63,927 bases of DNA, taken from NCBI GenBank assembly GCA_902607805.1, contig CACLLR010000002.1, positions 1 to 63,927 on the forward strand. Reading direction: 5' to 3'. Under the pieces are notes generated by a model. It was given only the letters and a program-made list of their open reading frames with translations, did no database searches and was not told the origin of the DNA. The DNA comes from an uncultured Pelagibacteraceae bacterium (lineage in GTDB: Bacteria; Pseudomonadota; Alphaproteobacteria; Pelagibacterales; Pelagibacteraceae). Shown piece after piece: positions 43,195-51,485 of this stretch; within the stretch, counting starts at the first letter, position 1, and each line of letters starts with the position of its first letter. Both the position numbers and the translations under genes were made by a program.

Positions 43195-44157
43195 TTACAA
43201 TCTTATATTTAATTTTTTATTTTTTGAGATTGCTTTTAATAATTCGATCATCAAGGGAATTTTTCCATTATTAATTTTTTTCAATATAAATGGAGCAATT
43301 TCAAATGCCAATTCTGCGCCCTCAATTGTATCATTTGGCATAAATTTTTTTTTCACATTCTTAAAAGTAAAACCTTTTCCCAAATATTCTCCCATTCTGC
43401 TATTTCTACCTCCTAATGCGCTGACATATAAATCGCCTATTCCTGCCAGACCATAAACGGTCTCTTCTTTTCCTTTAAAAAATTTTGTTAAATAAACCAT
43501 TTCTGAAATTGACTTTCGAAAAATTGAAGATGAGGTGTTTAAACCTTCTCCTGCACCAATCATCATTGAGTAGATATTTTTAATTGCTGAACATATCTCA
43601 ACACCTCTTACATCATTAGAATATTCTATTTTATAGTATCTAGTAGAAATTAATTTACCTATTGATTTAGCAATCTTAATATTCTTATTTGCTATTACTA
43701 CACTTGATTTTATTTTTCTAGCTAACTCTCCAGCTAAACATGGTCCTTTTAGTACAGACAAATTATATTTCTTATTGCCTTTGTTTAATTGCTCAGACAT
43801 TGTAATAATTCTTTTATTATTTTTTTCAAATTTAAGTCCCTTCGTTAAAATTAATATTGGACATTTTTTTTTTAAATATTTTAAATTTTCTCTAATTAAA
43901 TTTATGCCTGCTGAACTTACGGCTATGACTATAAGATCCCATTTTTTTTTAAAAATTAATGGTGTAAATTTTTTTACAACTAATTTTCTAGATAAATTTA
44001 ATTTCAAATTTGGGTGGAAATTTTTTTTTTTTAATATTTTATTAATAAGTTTAAAATTATAGGGTTCACATAAAGTAACCTTATGATTATTATCTATACA
44101 AGGGACAGTAAAGGCTGCACCCATAACACCAGAGCCTATAACTAAAATATTTTTCAT
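43195..44157 (-). CDS. gpsA: Glycerol-3-phosphate dehydrogenase [NAD(P)+]
   Basis: A 320-residue GpsA. The N-terminal NAD motif is IGSGVMGAAFTVPCIDNNHKVTL (a slight variant of GxGxxG), LKGPCLAGELARKI is the substrate-binding block, and GLAGIGDLYVSALGGRNSR is the C-terminal signature. GpsA interconverts DHAP and glycerol-3-phosphate for phospholipids. It follows glpK by two bases, so both enzymes of glycerol/G3P metabolism are cotranscribed. The high Lys/Ile content matches neighbours. Confidence 0.9.
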   Translation of the reverse strand: MKNILVIGSGVMGAAFTVPCIDNNHKVTLCEPYNFKLINKILKKKNFHPNLKLNLSRKLVVKKFTPLIFKKKWDLIVIAVSSAGINLIRENLKYLKKKCPILILTKGLKFEKNNKRIITMSEQLNKGNKKYNLSVLKGPCLAGELARKIKSSVVIANKNIKIAKSIGKLISTRYYKIEYSNDVRGVEICSAIKNIYSMMIGAGEGLNTSSSIFRKSISEMVYLTKFFKGKEETVYGLAGIGDLYVSALGGRNSRMGEYLGKGFTFKNVKKKFMPNDTIEGAELAFEIAPFILKKINNGKIPLMIELLKAISKNKKLNIRL

Positions 44158-44159
44158 AA

Positions 44160-45638
44160 TTATATTAGAGTTTTTCTAATTGCTTGTCCCCAACCTTTCA
44201 ATAGAATAGTGCGGTTTCGTTTACTTATTTTTGGGATAAATTTTTTATCTATTTTCCAATTTTTTGAAATATCTGAAAGAGATTTATAAACACCTATTTT
44301 TAATCCAGCCATAAAAGCGGCTCCTAGTGCTGTTGTCTCTTGAACTTTTGGTATTATAACTTTCGTGTTAATTACATTTGATAAAAATTGAGAAAACCAT
44401 TTATTTTTGACCATACCTCCATCTACTTTAATTAAATTAGGTTTTAGTCCATCGTTTTTCATAGCATTAAATAAATCATAAGATTGATAAGCAACTGACT
44501 CTAGTGTTGCTCTAATAATTTCATTCTGACTTGTGTCTCTTGTTAATCCACAAATTATGCCTCTTGCATTTGGATTCCAATATGGAGCTCCTAAACCAGT
44601 AAATGCCGGTACAAGATAAACTCCATTATTACTTTTTAATTTTTTAACTATTTTTTCTGTTTCTGAAGCATTGGTTATAATTTTTATTTTATCTCTAAGC
44701 CATTGAACTCCGGCACCAGCGATGAATATTGAGCCTTCAAGTGCATATGTTGTTTTGCCGTTAAGTCGATAACAAATTGTAGTTAGTAATTTATTTTTTG
44801 AATATATTTTTTTATTTCCAGTATTCATAATTATAAATGCTCCAGTTCCATAAGTACTTTTTAATGATCCAACATTGAAACAAGACTGACCAATTGCTGC
44901 TGCCTGTTGATCTCCAACAACACCATTTATAGGATAGGATTTTTTTGTTATTGATTTATCTGTATAACCAAATTCATCTGAACAATCTTTAACTTCGGGA
45001 AGAATATTTTTTGGAATTTTTAAACTATTTAAAATATCTCTATCCCATTTATTTTTAGTTATATTAAATAACATTGTTCTAGACGCATTTGTAGCATCAG
45101 TTGCATGTACTTTACCTTTTGTAAGTTTCCATATTAAAAAAGTATCGACAGTTCCAAAAAGAATTTGATTTTTTCTTACCAATTTTTTTGCCTTAGGAAC
45201 ATTTTCTAAAATCCATTTAATTTTTGTTGCTGAAAAATAAGGATCAATTAATAATCCAGTTTTTTTATTAATTATTTTTTCTTTTTTATGTGTTTTGTAT
45301 TTTTTACAAAACTCTGCTGTTCTCCTATCTTGCCAAACAATTGCATTATAAATATGTTTACCTGTTTTTTTGTCCCAAAGTATTGTGGTTTCTCTTTGGT
45401 TAGTTATTCCAATAGTTAAAATTTTTCCTTTTAGTTTTTTACATTTATTGATTGCATCTATTAATACTTTTTTTGTAGTTAGCCAAATTTCATTTGGATT
45501 ATGCTCAACCCAACCATCTTTCGGAAAATATTGTGTAAATTCTTTTTGAGAAGTATAAATAGGTTCACCAGATAGATTAAATAAAATAGCTCTAGTGGAT
45601 GTAGTGCCTTGATCAATAGCAACAATAAATTTTTTCAC
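44160..45638 (-). CDS. glpK: Glycerol kinase
   Basis: A 492-residue FGGY kinase. AIDQGTTSTRAILF near the N terminus is the phosphate-binding motif, NAIVWQDRRTAEFCK and GVVGDQQAAAIGQS follow, and the second-domain signature is ATTALGAAFMAGLKIG preceded by VDGGMVKNKWFSQFLS. It phosphorylates glycerol to sn-glycerol-3-phosphate. It lies between tmoW and gpsA on the minus strand, only 4 bases from tmoW. The order tmoV-tmoW-glpK-gpsA could be one transcript, although no functional link to TMAO is known to me. Confidence 0.92.
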   Translation of the reverse strand: MKKFIVAIDQGTTSTRAILFNLSGEPIYTSQKEFTQYFPKDGWVEHNPNEIWLTTKKVLIDAINKCKKLKGKILTIGITNQRETTILWDKKTGKHIYNAIVWQDRRTAEFCKKYKTHKKEKIINKKTGLLIDPYFSATKIKWILENVPKAKKLVRKNQILFGTVDTFLIWKLTKGKVHATDATNASRTMLFNITKNKWDRDILNSLKIPKNILPEVKDCSDEFGYTDKSITKKSYPINGVVGDQQAAAIGQSCFNVGSLKSTYGTGAFIIMNTGNKKIYSKNKLLTTICYRLNGKTTYALEGSIFIAGAGVQWLRDKIKIITNASETEKIVKKLKSNNGVYLVPAFTGLGAPYWNPNARGIICGLTRDTSQNEIIRATLESVAYQSYDLFNAMKNDGLKPNLIKVDGGMVKNKWFSQFLSNVINTKVIIPKVQETTALGAAFMAGLKIGVYKSLSDISKNWKIDKKFIPKISKRNRTILLKGWGQAIRKTLI

Positions 45639-45642
45639 AATT

Positions 45643-47796
45643 TTAATTTATACCAAGATGTTTTTTTCTTTTTTCTACCCAGGTTCTAATTAAATTATCA
45701 AATATTAAACCTATGAAAGCAACACAAATCCCAAGTGTAAATCCTATACCTGCTCCTTTTTTATCAGATAATGCTTTTAGAATATACTGACCTAAATCTT
45801 CAGTTCCAATAAATGCTCCAATGATCACCATAAACAATGCAAATACGATTGTTTGATTTAAACCAAGCATCATGTGAGGAAATGCTAAAGGAAATTCTAT
45901 TTTGGTCAATCTTTGGAATTTATTAACACCAGACATTGTTGCAGCATCATGCAAACCAACCGGAACACTTCTAAGACCTTCAATTGTATACCTTGTTGCT
46001 GGTATTGTTGCATAAACTATAACAGCAATTAAAACTGATGTATCTGTTATACCAAAAAGCATCATCACTGGAATTAAGTATACGAAAGAAGGAAAAGTTT
46101 GAAATATATCACAAACTCCCAACATAAAACTCGCGGAATGTTTGTTTTGAAAGCATAAGGTTCCAACTGTAAATCCAATTATACAAGATATAACGACTCC
46201 AAAAGTTGCCATATATGCTGTCACTAATGCTCTATCCCACCATGGACTTAAAGCTATAAATAATGTTAATCCACAAACAACTAATGCCGAACGAATCCCG
46301 CCAATTAAATATCCAGCTCCAACAACCAAAACTAATGTGGCAACCGCAGGCATTCTTAAATATAAAGCTCTCATTGGCTGAAGCACGTCTTGAATCAACC
46401 ATGTATTAAATGCTTTTATATACACAAAGAATGTATCAAAAATCCAATCAACACCTTTATTCCAAAAATCTGCTGTTGATATTCCTTTGTTATGTGGAAC
46501 TTCAAATAAATAGTTGTAACTACCTTTGAATAAAAAAGTTCCAATATAAGCAAGTACAATTCCTATAATTACTGTTGCAACAAAAAATAAAATATTTCTA
46601 TTTCTTTGATAGAATGTCAGATTGCCGAAATAATCTGTTTGTTTATTTGCCCAAGCTAAAGACATTTTATCTAAAAGAATAGCAATTAAACTAATACACA
46701 ATCCAGCTTCTAAGGCTAAACCGATATTGAGTTGGTTTAAGGCTAGCAATAAATTAAACCCTAAACCTTTTGCACCTATAAATGCAGAAATAACAGCCAT
46801 AGAAAAACACACCATGATGACCTGGTTTACTCCAATTAAAATATCTCTTCTTGCAGTTGGAATTAATACTTTAAACATTAGTTGCCAATTATTACACCCG
46901 CTCATTCTACCTGCTTCAATAACTTCTGGTGGTATTGCTCTTAAGCCTAATATAGTTAATAATATCATTGGTGGAACAGCAACAACCATAGTTATAATTA
47001 CTGCTGCATGATCACCAACTCCAAAAAGAACAAGCGCAGGAACCAATACCGCGTATTGTGGCATTGTTTGCATAACTAAAAGTATTGGATATAAAGCTTT
47101 CTCAACACGTTTGCTTTTATATGCTGCTATACCTAAGCCTAAGCCAAAAATAAATGATAGTGGTGCTGCAACTAATATAAATGAAAGAGTTTGCATCGAA
47201 GGTTTCCATTGACCAAATATAGAAATGTAAACCATAACTAAACCAGCAAACAAAGCTAGACCTTTACCACTTAACTTATAAGCAAGTATTGCTGAACCCG
47301 CAGCAACAATAGTCCATGGTAAACCTGGTAGCTCTGCCCAAGGGTTTTTGTCTATCCAATCCCAACTAGTAAATGCAACAATGGTTTCAAGTCCACCTAA
47401 TAAAATCTCTCTAATCAGCTCTATTAAAAACGTCATAAAAGCAGTTAAATTTCTACTTATTTGTAAAACTAAAGGTCTAGTTCTGAATTCTTGAGTATCT
47501 TCGTTCCAAAACTCAATTGGCATCCATTCATTCATTAAAAAAAATAATGAATCATTTATCCAGATAGGTACCCATCCAAGTAAAGGAGGTAATCTCCAAA
47601 ATACATCAAAGGCATAATATCTTACTTCTTTACCGAGAAAAACGTAGAAGCTTTGGTTAGGATCTTTAACGAATTCTGCTTGGCCTCGTATAAATTTATA
47701 TGTTTCAGGAACATCAATTGCAAAACATAAAGCAAAAAATACAATTAATAAAAATAACCATTGAAATAACTTTGGATATTTTTTTATAAATTCCAT
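45643..47796 (-). CDS. tmoW: TMAO/glycine betaine ABC transporter permease, two-domain TmoW
   Basis: A 717-residue permease with two BPD_transp_1 modules in one chain. The first coupling loop is EAGRMSGCNNWQLMFKVLIP (about residues 288-307) and the second is DAATMSGVNKFQRLTKIEFP. Both have PS/MQ-x-x-P-type motifs (LVMQTMPQYAVLVP and DIFQTFPSFVYLIP). Duplicated permeases of this type are known for the TmoXWV TMAO transporter. The ATPase gene precedes it by three bases. Two permease domains in one polypeptide replace the usual homodimer of ProW-like subunits. TMAO specificity is inferred from tmoX and tdm nearby. Confidence 0.85.
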   Translation of the reverse strand: MEFIKKYPKLFQWLFLLIVFFALCFAIDVPETYKFIRGQAEFVKDPNQSFYVFLGKEVRYYAFDVFWRLPPLLGWVPIWINDSLFFLMNEWMPIEFWNEDTQEFRTRPLVLQISRNLTAFMTFLIELIREILLGGLETIVAFTSWDWIDKNPWAELPGLPWTIVAAGSAILAYKLSGKGLALFAGLVMVYISIFGQWKPSMQTLSFILVAAPLSFIFGLGLGIAAYKSKRVEKALYPILLVMQTMPQYAVLVPALVLFGVGDHAAVIITMVVAVPPMILLTILGLRAIPPEVIEAGRMSGCNNWQLMFKVLIPTARRDILIGVNQVIMVCFSMAVISAFIGAKGLGFNLLLALNQLNIGLALEAGLCISLIAILLDKMSLAWANKQTDYFGNLTFYQRNRNILFFVATVIIGIVLAYIGTFLFKGSYNYLFEVPHNKGISTADFWNKGVDWIFDTFFVYIKAFNTWLIQDVLQPMRALYLRMPAVATLVLVVGAGYLIGGIRSALVVCGLTLFIALSPWWDRALVTAYMATFGVVISCIIGFTVGTLCFQNKHSASFMLGVCDIFQTFPSFVYLIPVMMLFGITDTSVLIAVIVYATIPATRYTIEGLRSVPVGLHDAATMSGVNKFQRLTKIEFPLAFPHMMLGLNQTIVFALFMVIIGAFIGTEDLGQYILKALSDKKGAGIGFTLGICVAFIGLIFDNLIRTWVEKRKKHLGIN

Positions 47797-47799
47797 GAT

Positions 47800-48831
47800 T
47801 TAATTATTATTTTTTCTTCCTCCAAAAACTGTATTAATTATTTTTGATGGATTAATAGAGCCTACAATTTTGTTTTTATTATCTATAACTGCTACTGATT
47901 TTTCTTGTGTTAAAATTTTTTCAGCAACATTTTCAATAATTTCATCTTTTAAAACTTTCAGATCACCCAAATTATCAGTAGTAGATGGGTCCATTACATC
48001 TTCTATTAATAGAACTTTTTCTCTAGGTACTTCTTCAGTAAATTTCCTTACATATTCAGTTGCTGGATTTAAAACAATATTTGCAGGTGTGTCTAGCTGT
48101 TCAATTATTCCATCTTTCATAATGGCAATACGATCAGCAAGCTTTAGTGCTTCATCAAAATCATGAGTAATAAACATAATTGTTTTTTTTAATTTTTCTT
48201 GTAACCTTAAAAATTCATCCTGCATTTCTTTTCTAATTAATGGATCTAGAGCAGAAAAAGGTTCGTCTAAAAACCAAATATCAGGTTCTACAGCCAATGA
48301 TCTAGCTATACCTACTCTTTGTTGTTGTCCTCCAGAAAGTTCTCTTGGAAAATAGTTTTCTCTTCCATCAAGACCAACAAGTTTAACCATATCCATCGCT
48401 TTACTAATACTGTCTTCAGTTTTAATTCCCTTAATTTGAAGTGGAAAAGCAATATTTTCTACAACTGTTTTGTGAGGAAGTAGAGCAAAACTCTGAAAAA
48501 CCATTCCCATTTTATTTCTTCTAAGCTCTATCAGTTCTTTATTGTTTAATTGAAGTAAGTCTTGACCCTCTATAAAAATTTTTCCACCTGTAGCATCTGT
48601 TAGTCTAGAAATGCATCTTAATAATGTTGATTTACCTGAGCCTGATAAGCCCATTACAACTAACATCTCTCCTTTGGAAACTTCAAAAGAAGCATTGTTT
48701 ACTCCAACTATGCATCCATTTTCTTGAAAGGTTTTTGCATCTACATTGCCATTTGACTCTTGAAGCATTTTTTTGGCATTTGCTCCAAAAATTTTATAAA
48801 CAGCTTCACATTTAATTACTGGTTCAGACAT
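47800..48831 (-). CDS. tmoV: TMAO/glycine betaine ABC transporter ATP-binding protein TmoV
   Basis: A 343-residue ATPase of the ProV/OpuAA type. Walker A is GLSGSGKST (about residues 61-69), the signature is LSGGQQQR (about 166-173), and Walker B is DIWFLDEPFSALDP. An N-terminal ProV-specific segment (CEAVYKIFGANAKKMLQ) precedes the core, and the C terminus carries CBS-like sequence (VMDPSTTDNL to VGSINPSKI). It could also energise the orphan ProX/ProW at 14976-16922. It lies three bases from tmoW. Confidence 0.88.
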   Translation of the reverse strand: MSEPVIKCEAVYKIFGANAKKMLQESNGNVDAKTFQENGCIVGVNNASFEVSKGEMLVVMGLSGSGKSTLLRCISRLTDATGGKIFIEGQDLLQLNNKELIELRRNKMGMVFQSFALLPHKTVVENIAFPLQIKGIKTEDSISKAMDMVKLVGLDGRENYFPRELSGGQQQRVGIARSLAVEPDIWFLDEPFSALDPLIRKEMQDEFLRLQEKLKKTIMFITHDFDEALKLADRIAIMKDGIIEQLDTPANIVLNPATEYVRKFTEEVPREKVLLIEDVMDPSTTDNLGDLKVLKDEIIENVAEKILTQEKSVAVIDNKNKIVGSINPSKIINTVFGGRKNNN

Positions 48832-48897
48832 AAATTTTTAATCAAGTTATACGAAATTAAGATAAAATAAAATCTATATAATTTATTCCTTTCCCCT

Positions 48898-49449
48898 TTA
48901 AAAATTTTTAATAAAATAAACCCTTGTATCAATACCAGTGCTTAAAAAACTTAAAACCTCTCCACTAACATTTGCCGATTTATTTACTCCGACATTATTT
49001 CCACTTACAGTATAACCAGCAAAACATTTTTTTTTATCATTGTTCCATTTAACATATGTTTCATCAATTTTATTACCATTGATAGTATATAATTCGTAAG
49101 CTTCATAATTTAAAAAATGAGCAGCCATGATAGCTCGTTGAGGAATAAGTTTTGTTGCATTACAAACTGCCTCATATAGTTCATCCGACAATCTATAATT
49201 ATCTGTTCCATCAAAAGTTACTAGAACACCTGATGGAAGTTTTGATATAAGTGCATTAAGTTTTTTTTCTTGCGCGATTCTTTCCTCTTCTAATTTCATT
49301 TTTCTAATTAATTCATCTCCTCCACCCCAAAAAATATTCAAAATACCAAAAGATAAAATTATAATAATTGTTATAGTAACAAGACCACCAATTTGTTTTA
49401 TTGCTACTGGCAACTCTTTTAATCTATTTAAATAATTATTTTTTAGCAT
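48898..49449 (-). CDS. Membrane-anchored protein of unknown function
   Basis: I take the Met at 49449 (MLKNNYLNRLKELPV, 183 residues) because the longer reading from 49485 overlaps the MORN gene by 28 bases. One transmembrane helix (GGLVTITIIIILSFGILNIFW) lies near residues 20-40, followed by a charged helix (RKMKLEEERIAQEKKLNALI) and a soluble domain with several Cys. A weakly similar domain is not recognised. It lies in a three-gene set of small envelope-related proteins between tmoX and tmoV. Confidence 0.65.
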   Translation of the reverse strand: MLKNNYLNRLKELPVAIKQIGGLVTITIIIILSFGILNIFWGGGDELIRKMKLEEERIAQEKKLNALISKLPSGVLVTFDGTDNYRLSDELYEAVCNATKLIPQRAIMAAHFLNYEAYELYTINGNKIDETYVKWNNDKKKCFAGYTVSGNNVGVNKSANVSGEVLSFLSTGIDTRVYFIKNF

Positions 49450-49457
49450 TAGTTTAA

Positions 49458-49835
49458 TTATTCTTGTAATTTTCCATTTACCCAAGTGCCTGTTTTTTCT
49501 TTACCATCAGACCAAGTAAAAGTTCCTTTTCCATTTATAAAACCATTGGCCCATTCTCCAACATACGTGGCACCATTTGGAAAGGTTAATGTGCCTTTTC
49601 CACTCCACTCACTATTCTTAAATTCGCCCTTATAAATATATCCATTAGGCCATGTTTCTGTTCCTTGGCCATGTTTTTTTGTATTAACCCATTCACCTTC
49701 ATATGTTGTTTTATCTGTGTAAACCCACTTTCCATATCCATTTTCACAATTTCCTTCCTTACATCCTGTGCTTCGAGCTAAAGCTGCAAATGTAATTAAT
49801 AAAGTTAAAATTATGCTTATAATAATTTTTTTCAT
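49458..49835 (-). CDS. Secreted MORN-repeat protein
   Basis: A 125-residue protein. A signal peptide (KKIIISIILTLLITFAALA) ends near residue 20, and CKEGNCENGYGKW follows. Four MORN-type repeats (Y-x-G-E-x-x-x-x-x-x-G-x-G pattern: TYEGEWVNTKKHGQGT, IYKGEFKNSEWSGKGT, TYVGEWANGFINGKGT and a degenerate last one) fill residues 38-110. MORN repeats bind lipids or proteins in eukaryotes; bacterial secreted versions are poorly studied. It is cotranscribed with its minus-strand neighbours. Confidence 0.85.
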   Translation of the reverse strand: MKKIIISIILTLLITFAALARSTGCKEGNCENGYGKWVYTDKTTYEGEWVNTKKHGQGTETWPNGYIYKGEFKNSEWSGKGTLTFPNGATYVGEWANGFINGKGTFTWSDGKEKTGTWVNGKLQE

Positions 49836-49869
49836 AACAATATTTTACACAAAATTAATTAAAAAAAAA

Positions 49870-50331
49870 TCAGGCATTTTCCTCAGTTTTTCTGCATGAA
49901 TAAAAAGAAATATCTTTTTCTGAGTTTTCACTTTTTACATTTCTTGTAATTTCATGAACTAATTCTCCTGATTTTCTATTTATAATACCAGACTCTGAGT
50001 AATTTTTTTCTTGATCAATTGCTTTGAATAAAACCACATCTTTATTTACTACTTTAACATTTAATTTTGCTGTATCTGAAAGAAATAAAGATAATCCTTT
50101 AATCAAAAGTGTTTCTGGTTTTTTTGCCTCAATATCAAATTTATCTAAATCCTTATCATCTAAATCTTTAGCTAAAAAGGTTTGATAATTGTATTCAGAA
50201 TTCTTAAGTATTTTTTTTTCTAAATCACATACAAAACTAAGATTAATATCCTCTTGAATATCTACATCTTTTGCTAATGATAAATTAAAAAATAATAAGC
50301 TAATAGATATATAAAATATATATTTTATCAT
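49870..50331 (-). CDS. Secreted protein of unknown function
   Basis: A 153-residue protein. A signal peptide of about 20 residues (MIKYIFYISISLLFFNLSLA) precedes a soluble acidic domain. Two Cys are visible (FVCDLEKKI and YSCRKTEENA), possibly a disulfide. No known domain is recognised. It lies between the tmoX terminator and the MORN gene, so it is likely the first gene of a transcript that runs toward tmoV. Confidence 0.7.
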   Translation of the reverse strand: MIKYIFYISISLLFFNLSLAKDVDIQEDINLSFVCDLEKKILKNSEYNYQTFLAKDLDDKDLDKFDIEAKKPETLLIKGLSLFLSDTAKLNVKVVNKDVVLFKAIDQEKNYSESGIINRKSGELVHEITRNVKSENSEKDISFYSCRKTEENA

Positions 50332-50377
50332 TAGACTAGTTTAAATTTTTTATTAATCATCTTTCTGAAATTAATAT

Positions 50378-50410
50378 AAAAAAATCCCCCTCAACATAGT
50401 TGAGGGAGAT
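50378..50410 (-). terminator. Rho-independent terminator of tmoX
   Basis: On the minus strand the arms ATCTCCCTCAAC and GTTGAGGGGGAT (one A-C mismatch) enclose a three-base loop and are followed by a run of T residues. The stem has seven G-C pairs. It lies 23 bases after the tmoX stop codon and separates tmoX from the genes before tmoV, a clear intrinsic terminator. Confidence 0.85.
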
Positions 50411-50432
50411 TTTATAATTTTAGCTTTAAACC

Positions 50433-51380
50433 TTATTTAGTAAAAGCTTTCCAAACAGACTCGTTATCAGCTAACCATTTTTTAGCTGCATCTTCGTGAG
50501 TCATTTTGTCAACGTCAACTAAAGCTGCCATTGCACCAATCTGACTTGTAGAAAATGAAAGTTTTCTGAAAGCTCCGGCTGCTGCTGGATGAGTTTTTGG
50601 AAAGTCTGCGTTAACAGCCTTCTTCAAATATCCATCAGGTGAACCACATTTTCCATCACCACCATCTTCTGGTCTGCAACCAGCTGTATATGGAGGGAAG
50701 TCTATAAATGTAAAACCAGCACCATCTGTAAAGTTTGGTGTCCAGTTAAAGATTATAGTTCCTCTTCCTTCTTTTTCAGCTGCTGCTAACTCTGCCCAAA
50801 GCGCATCTGCACTTCCAGCAAATTTAACCCACCAAAGGTCTCCTAAGCCTAATGCATCAACTCTTTGAGGAATTAAATCACCGTGCCAAGTTTGTGGACC
50901 TTCCAACATTCTTCCTTTTCCATCTGGTGAATCAGGTGTTGTAAAGTTTTTTGCACAATCAGGGTTTTTTAAAGCAGTCCAGTCTGGTAGACCTGGGCAT
51001 AATCCTTTATCAACAACCCAATTAGGATATCCCATATCCTCTAGAGTTCTTGCTTCGTGATCTCCCCAATCAAGCAAACCACCTTTATCTAAAGCTGTAG
51101 TAAATGATTTACCAAAAGCAGATTCCCATACTTCGTGCGATATATGTACATCGCCAATACGTATTGATTCATAAACTGCTTGTGAGTCAGCGTTTACATA
51201 TTTTACATTATTTCCCATACTTTCAAAAATTCCACCAATTACGTAAGCCATTACAATTTGGCTAGACCAATTGTGTGTTGGGATTACTATAGGTTTTTTA
51301 CTATCGGCTGCATTTGAAATTCCTGAAAAACTTACAGCAGAAATCAATATAGCTGATAATAGAGATATTATTTTTCTCAT
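50433..51380 (-). CDS. tmoX: TMAO/glycine betaine ABC transporter substrate-binding protein TmoX
   Basis: A 315-residue periplasmic binding protein of the OpuAC family. The signal peptide ends at SGISNAA (about residue 25) and IPTHNWSSQIVMAYV starts the ligand domain. Aromatic residues in LPDWTALKN, GDLWWVKFAGSADALW and FNWTPNF may form the cation-pi cage. Acidic Asp/Glu residues are abundant. The genomic position next to tdm, divergent by 105 bases, and near tmoV/tmoW supports a TMAO ligand. A terminator ends its transcript and likely uncouples its expression from V and W. Confidence 0.86.
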   Translation of the reverse strand: MRKIISLLSAILISAVSFSGISNAADSKKPIVIPTHNWSSQIVMAYVIGGIFESMGNNVKYVNADSQAVYESIRIGDVHISHEVWESAFGKSFTTALDKGGLLDWGDHEARTLEDMGYPNWVVDKGLCPGLPDWTALKNPDCAKNFTTPDSPDGKGRMLEGPQTWHGDLIPQRVDALGLGDLWWVKFAGSADALWAELAAAEKEGRGTIIFNWTPNFTDGAGFTFIDFPPYTAGCRPEDGGDGKCGSPDGYLKKAVNADFPKTHPAAAGAFRKLSFSTSQIGAMAALVDVDKMTHEDAAKKWLADNESVWKAFTK

Positions 51381-51456
51381 TTTTTTCCCCTTTCTTAATA
51401 TATTAAGTAACTAATTATGTGCTTAAGTAAATTTATAGTCAACAAGAACATATTTA

Positions 51457-51462
51457 TATAAT
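51457..51462 (+). promoter_or_regulatory. Candidate -10 element for tdm
   Basis: TATAAT lies 23 bases before the tdm start codon, in the tmoX-tdm divergent region. No good -35 is seen at 16-18 bases upstream (TATAGT is the nearest), so the element is tentative. The tmoX promoter must be in the same 105 bases. Confidence 0.35.
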
Positions 51463-51485
51463 ATAGACTTAAATAAATACTTATA

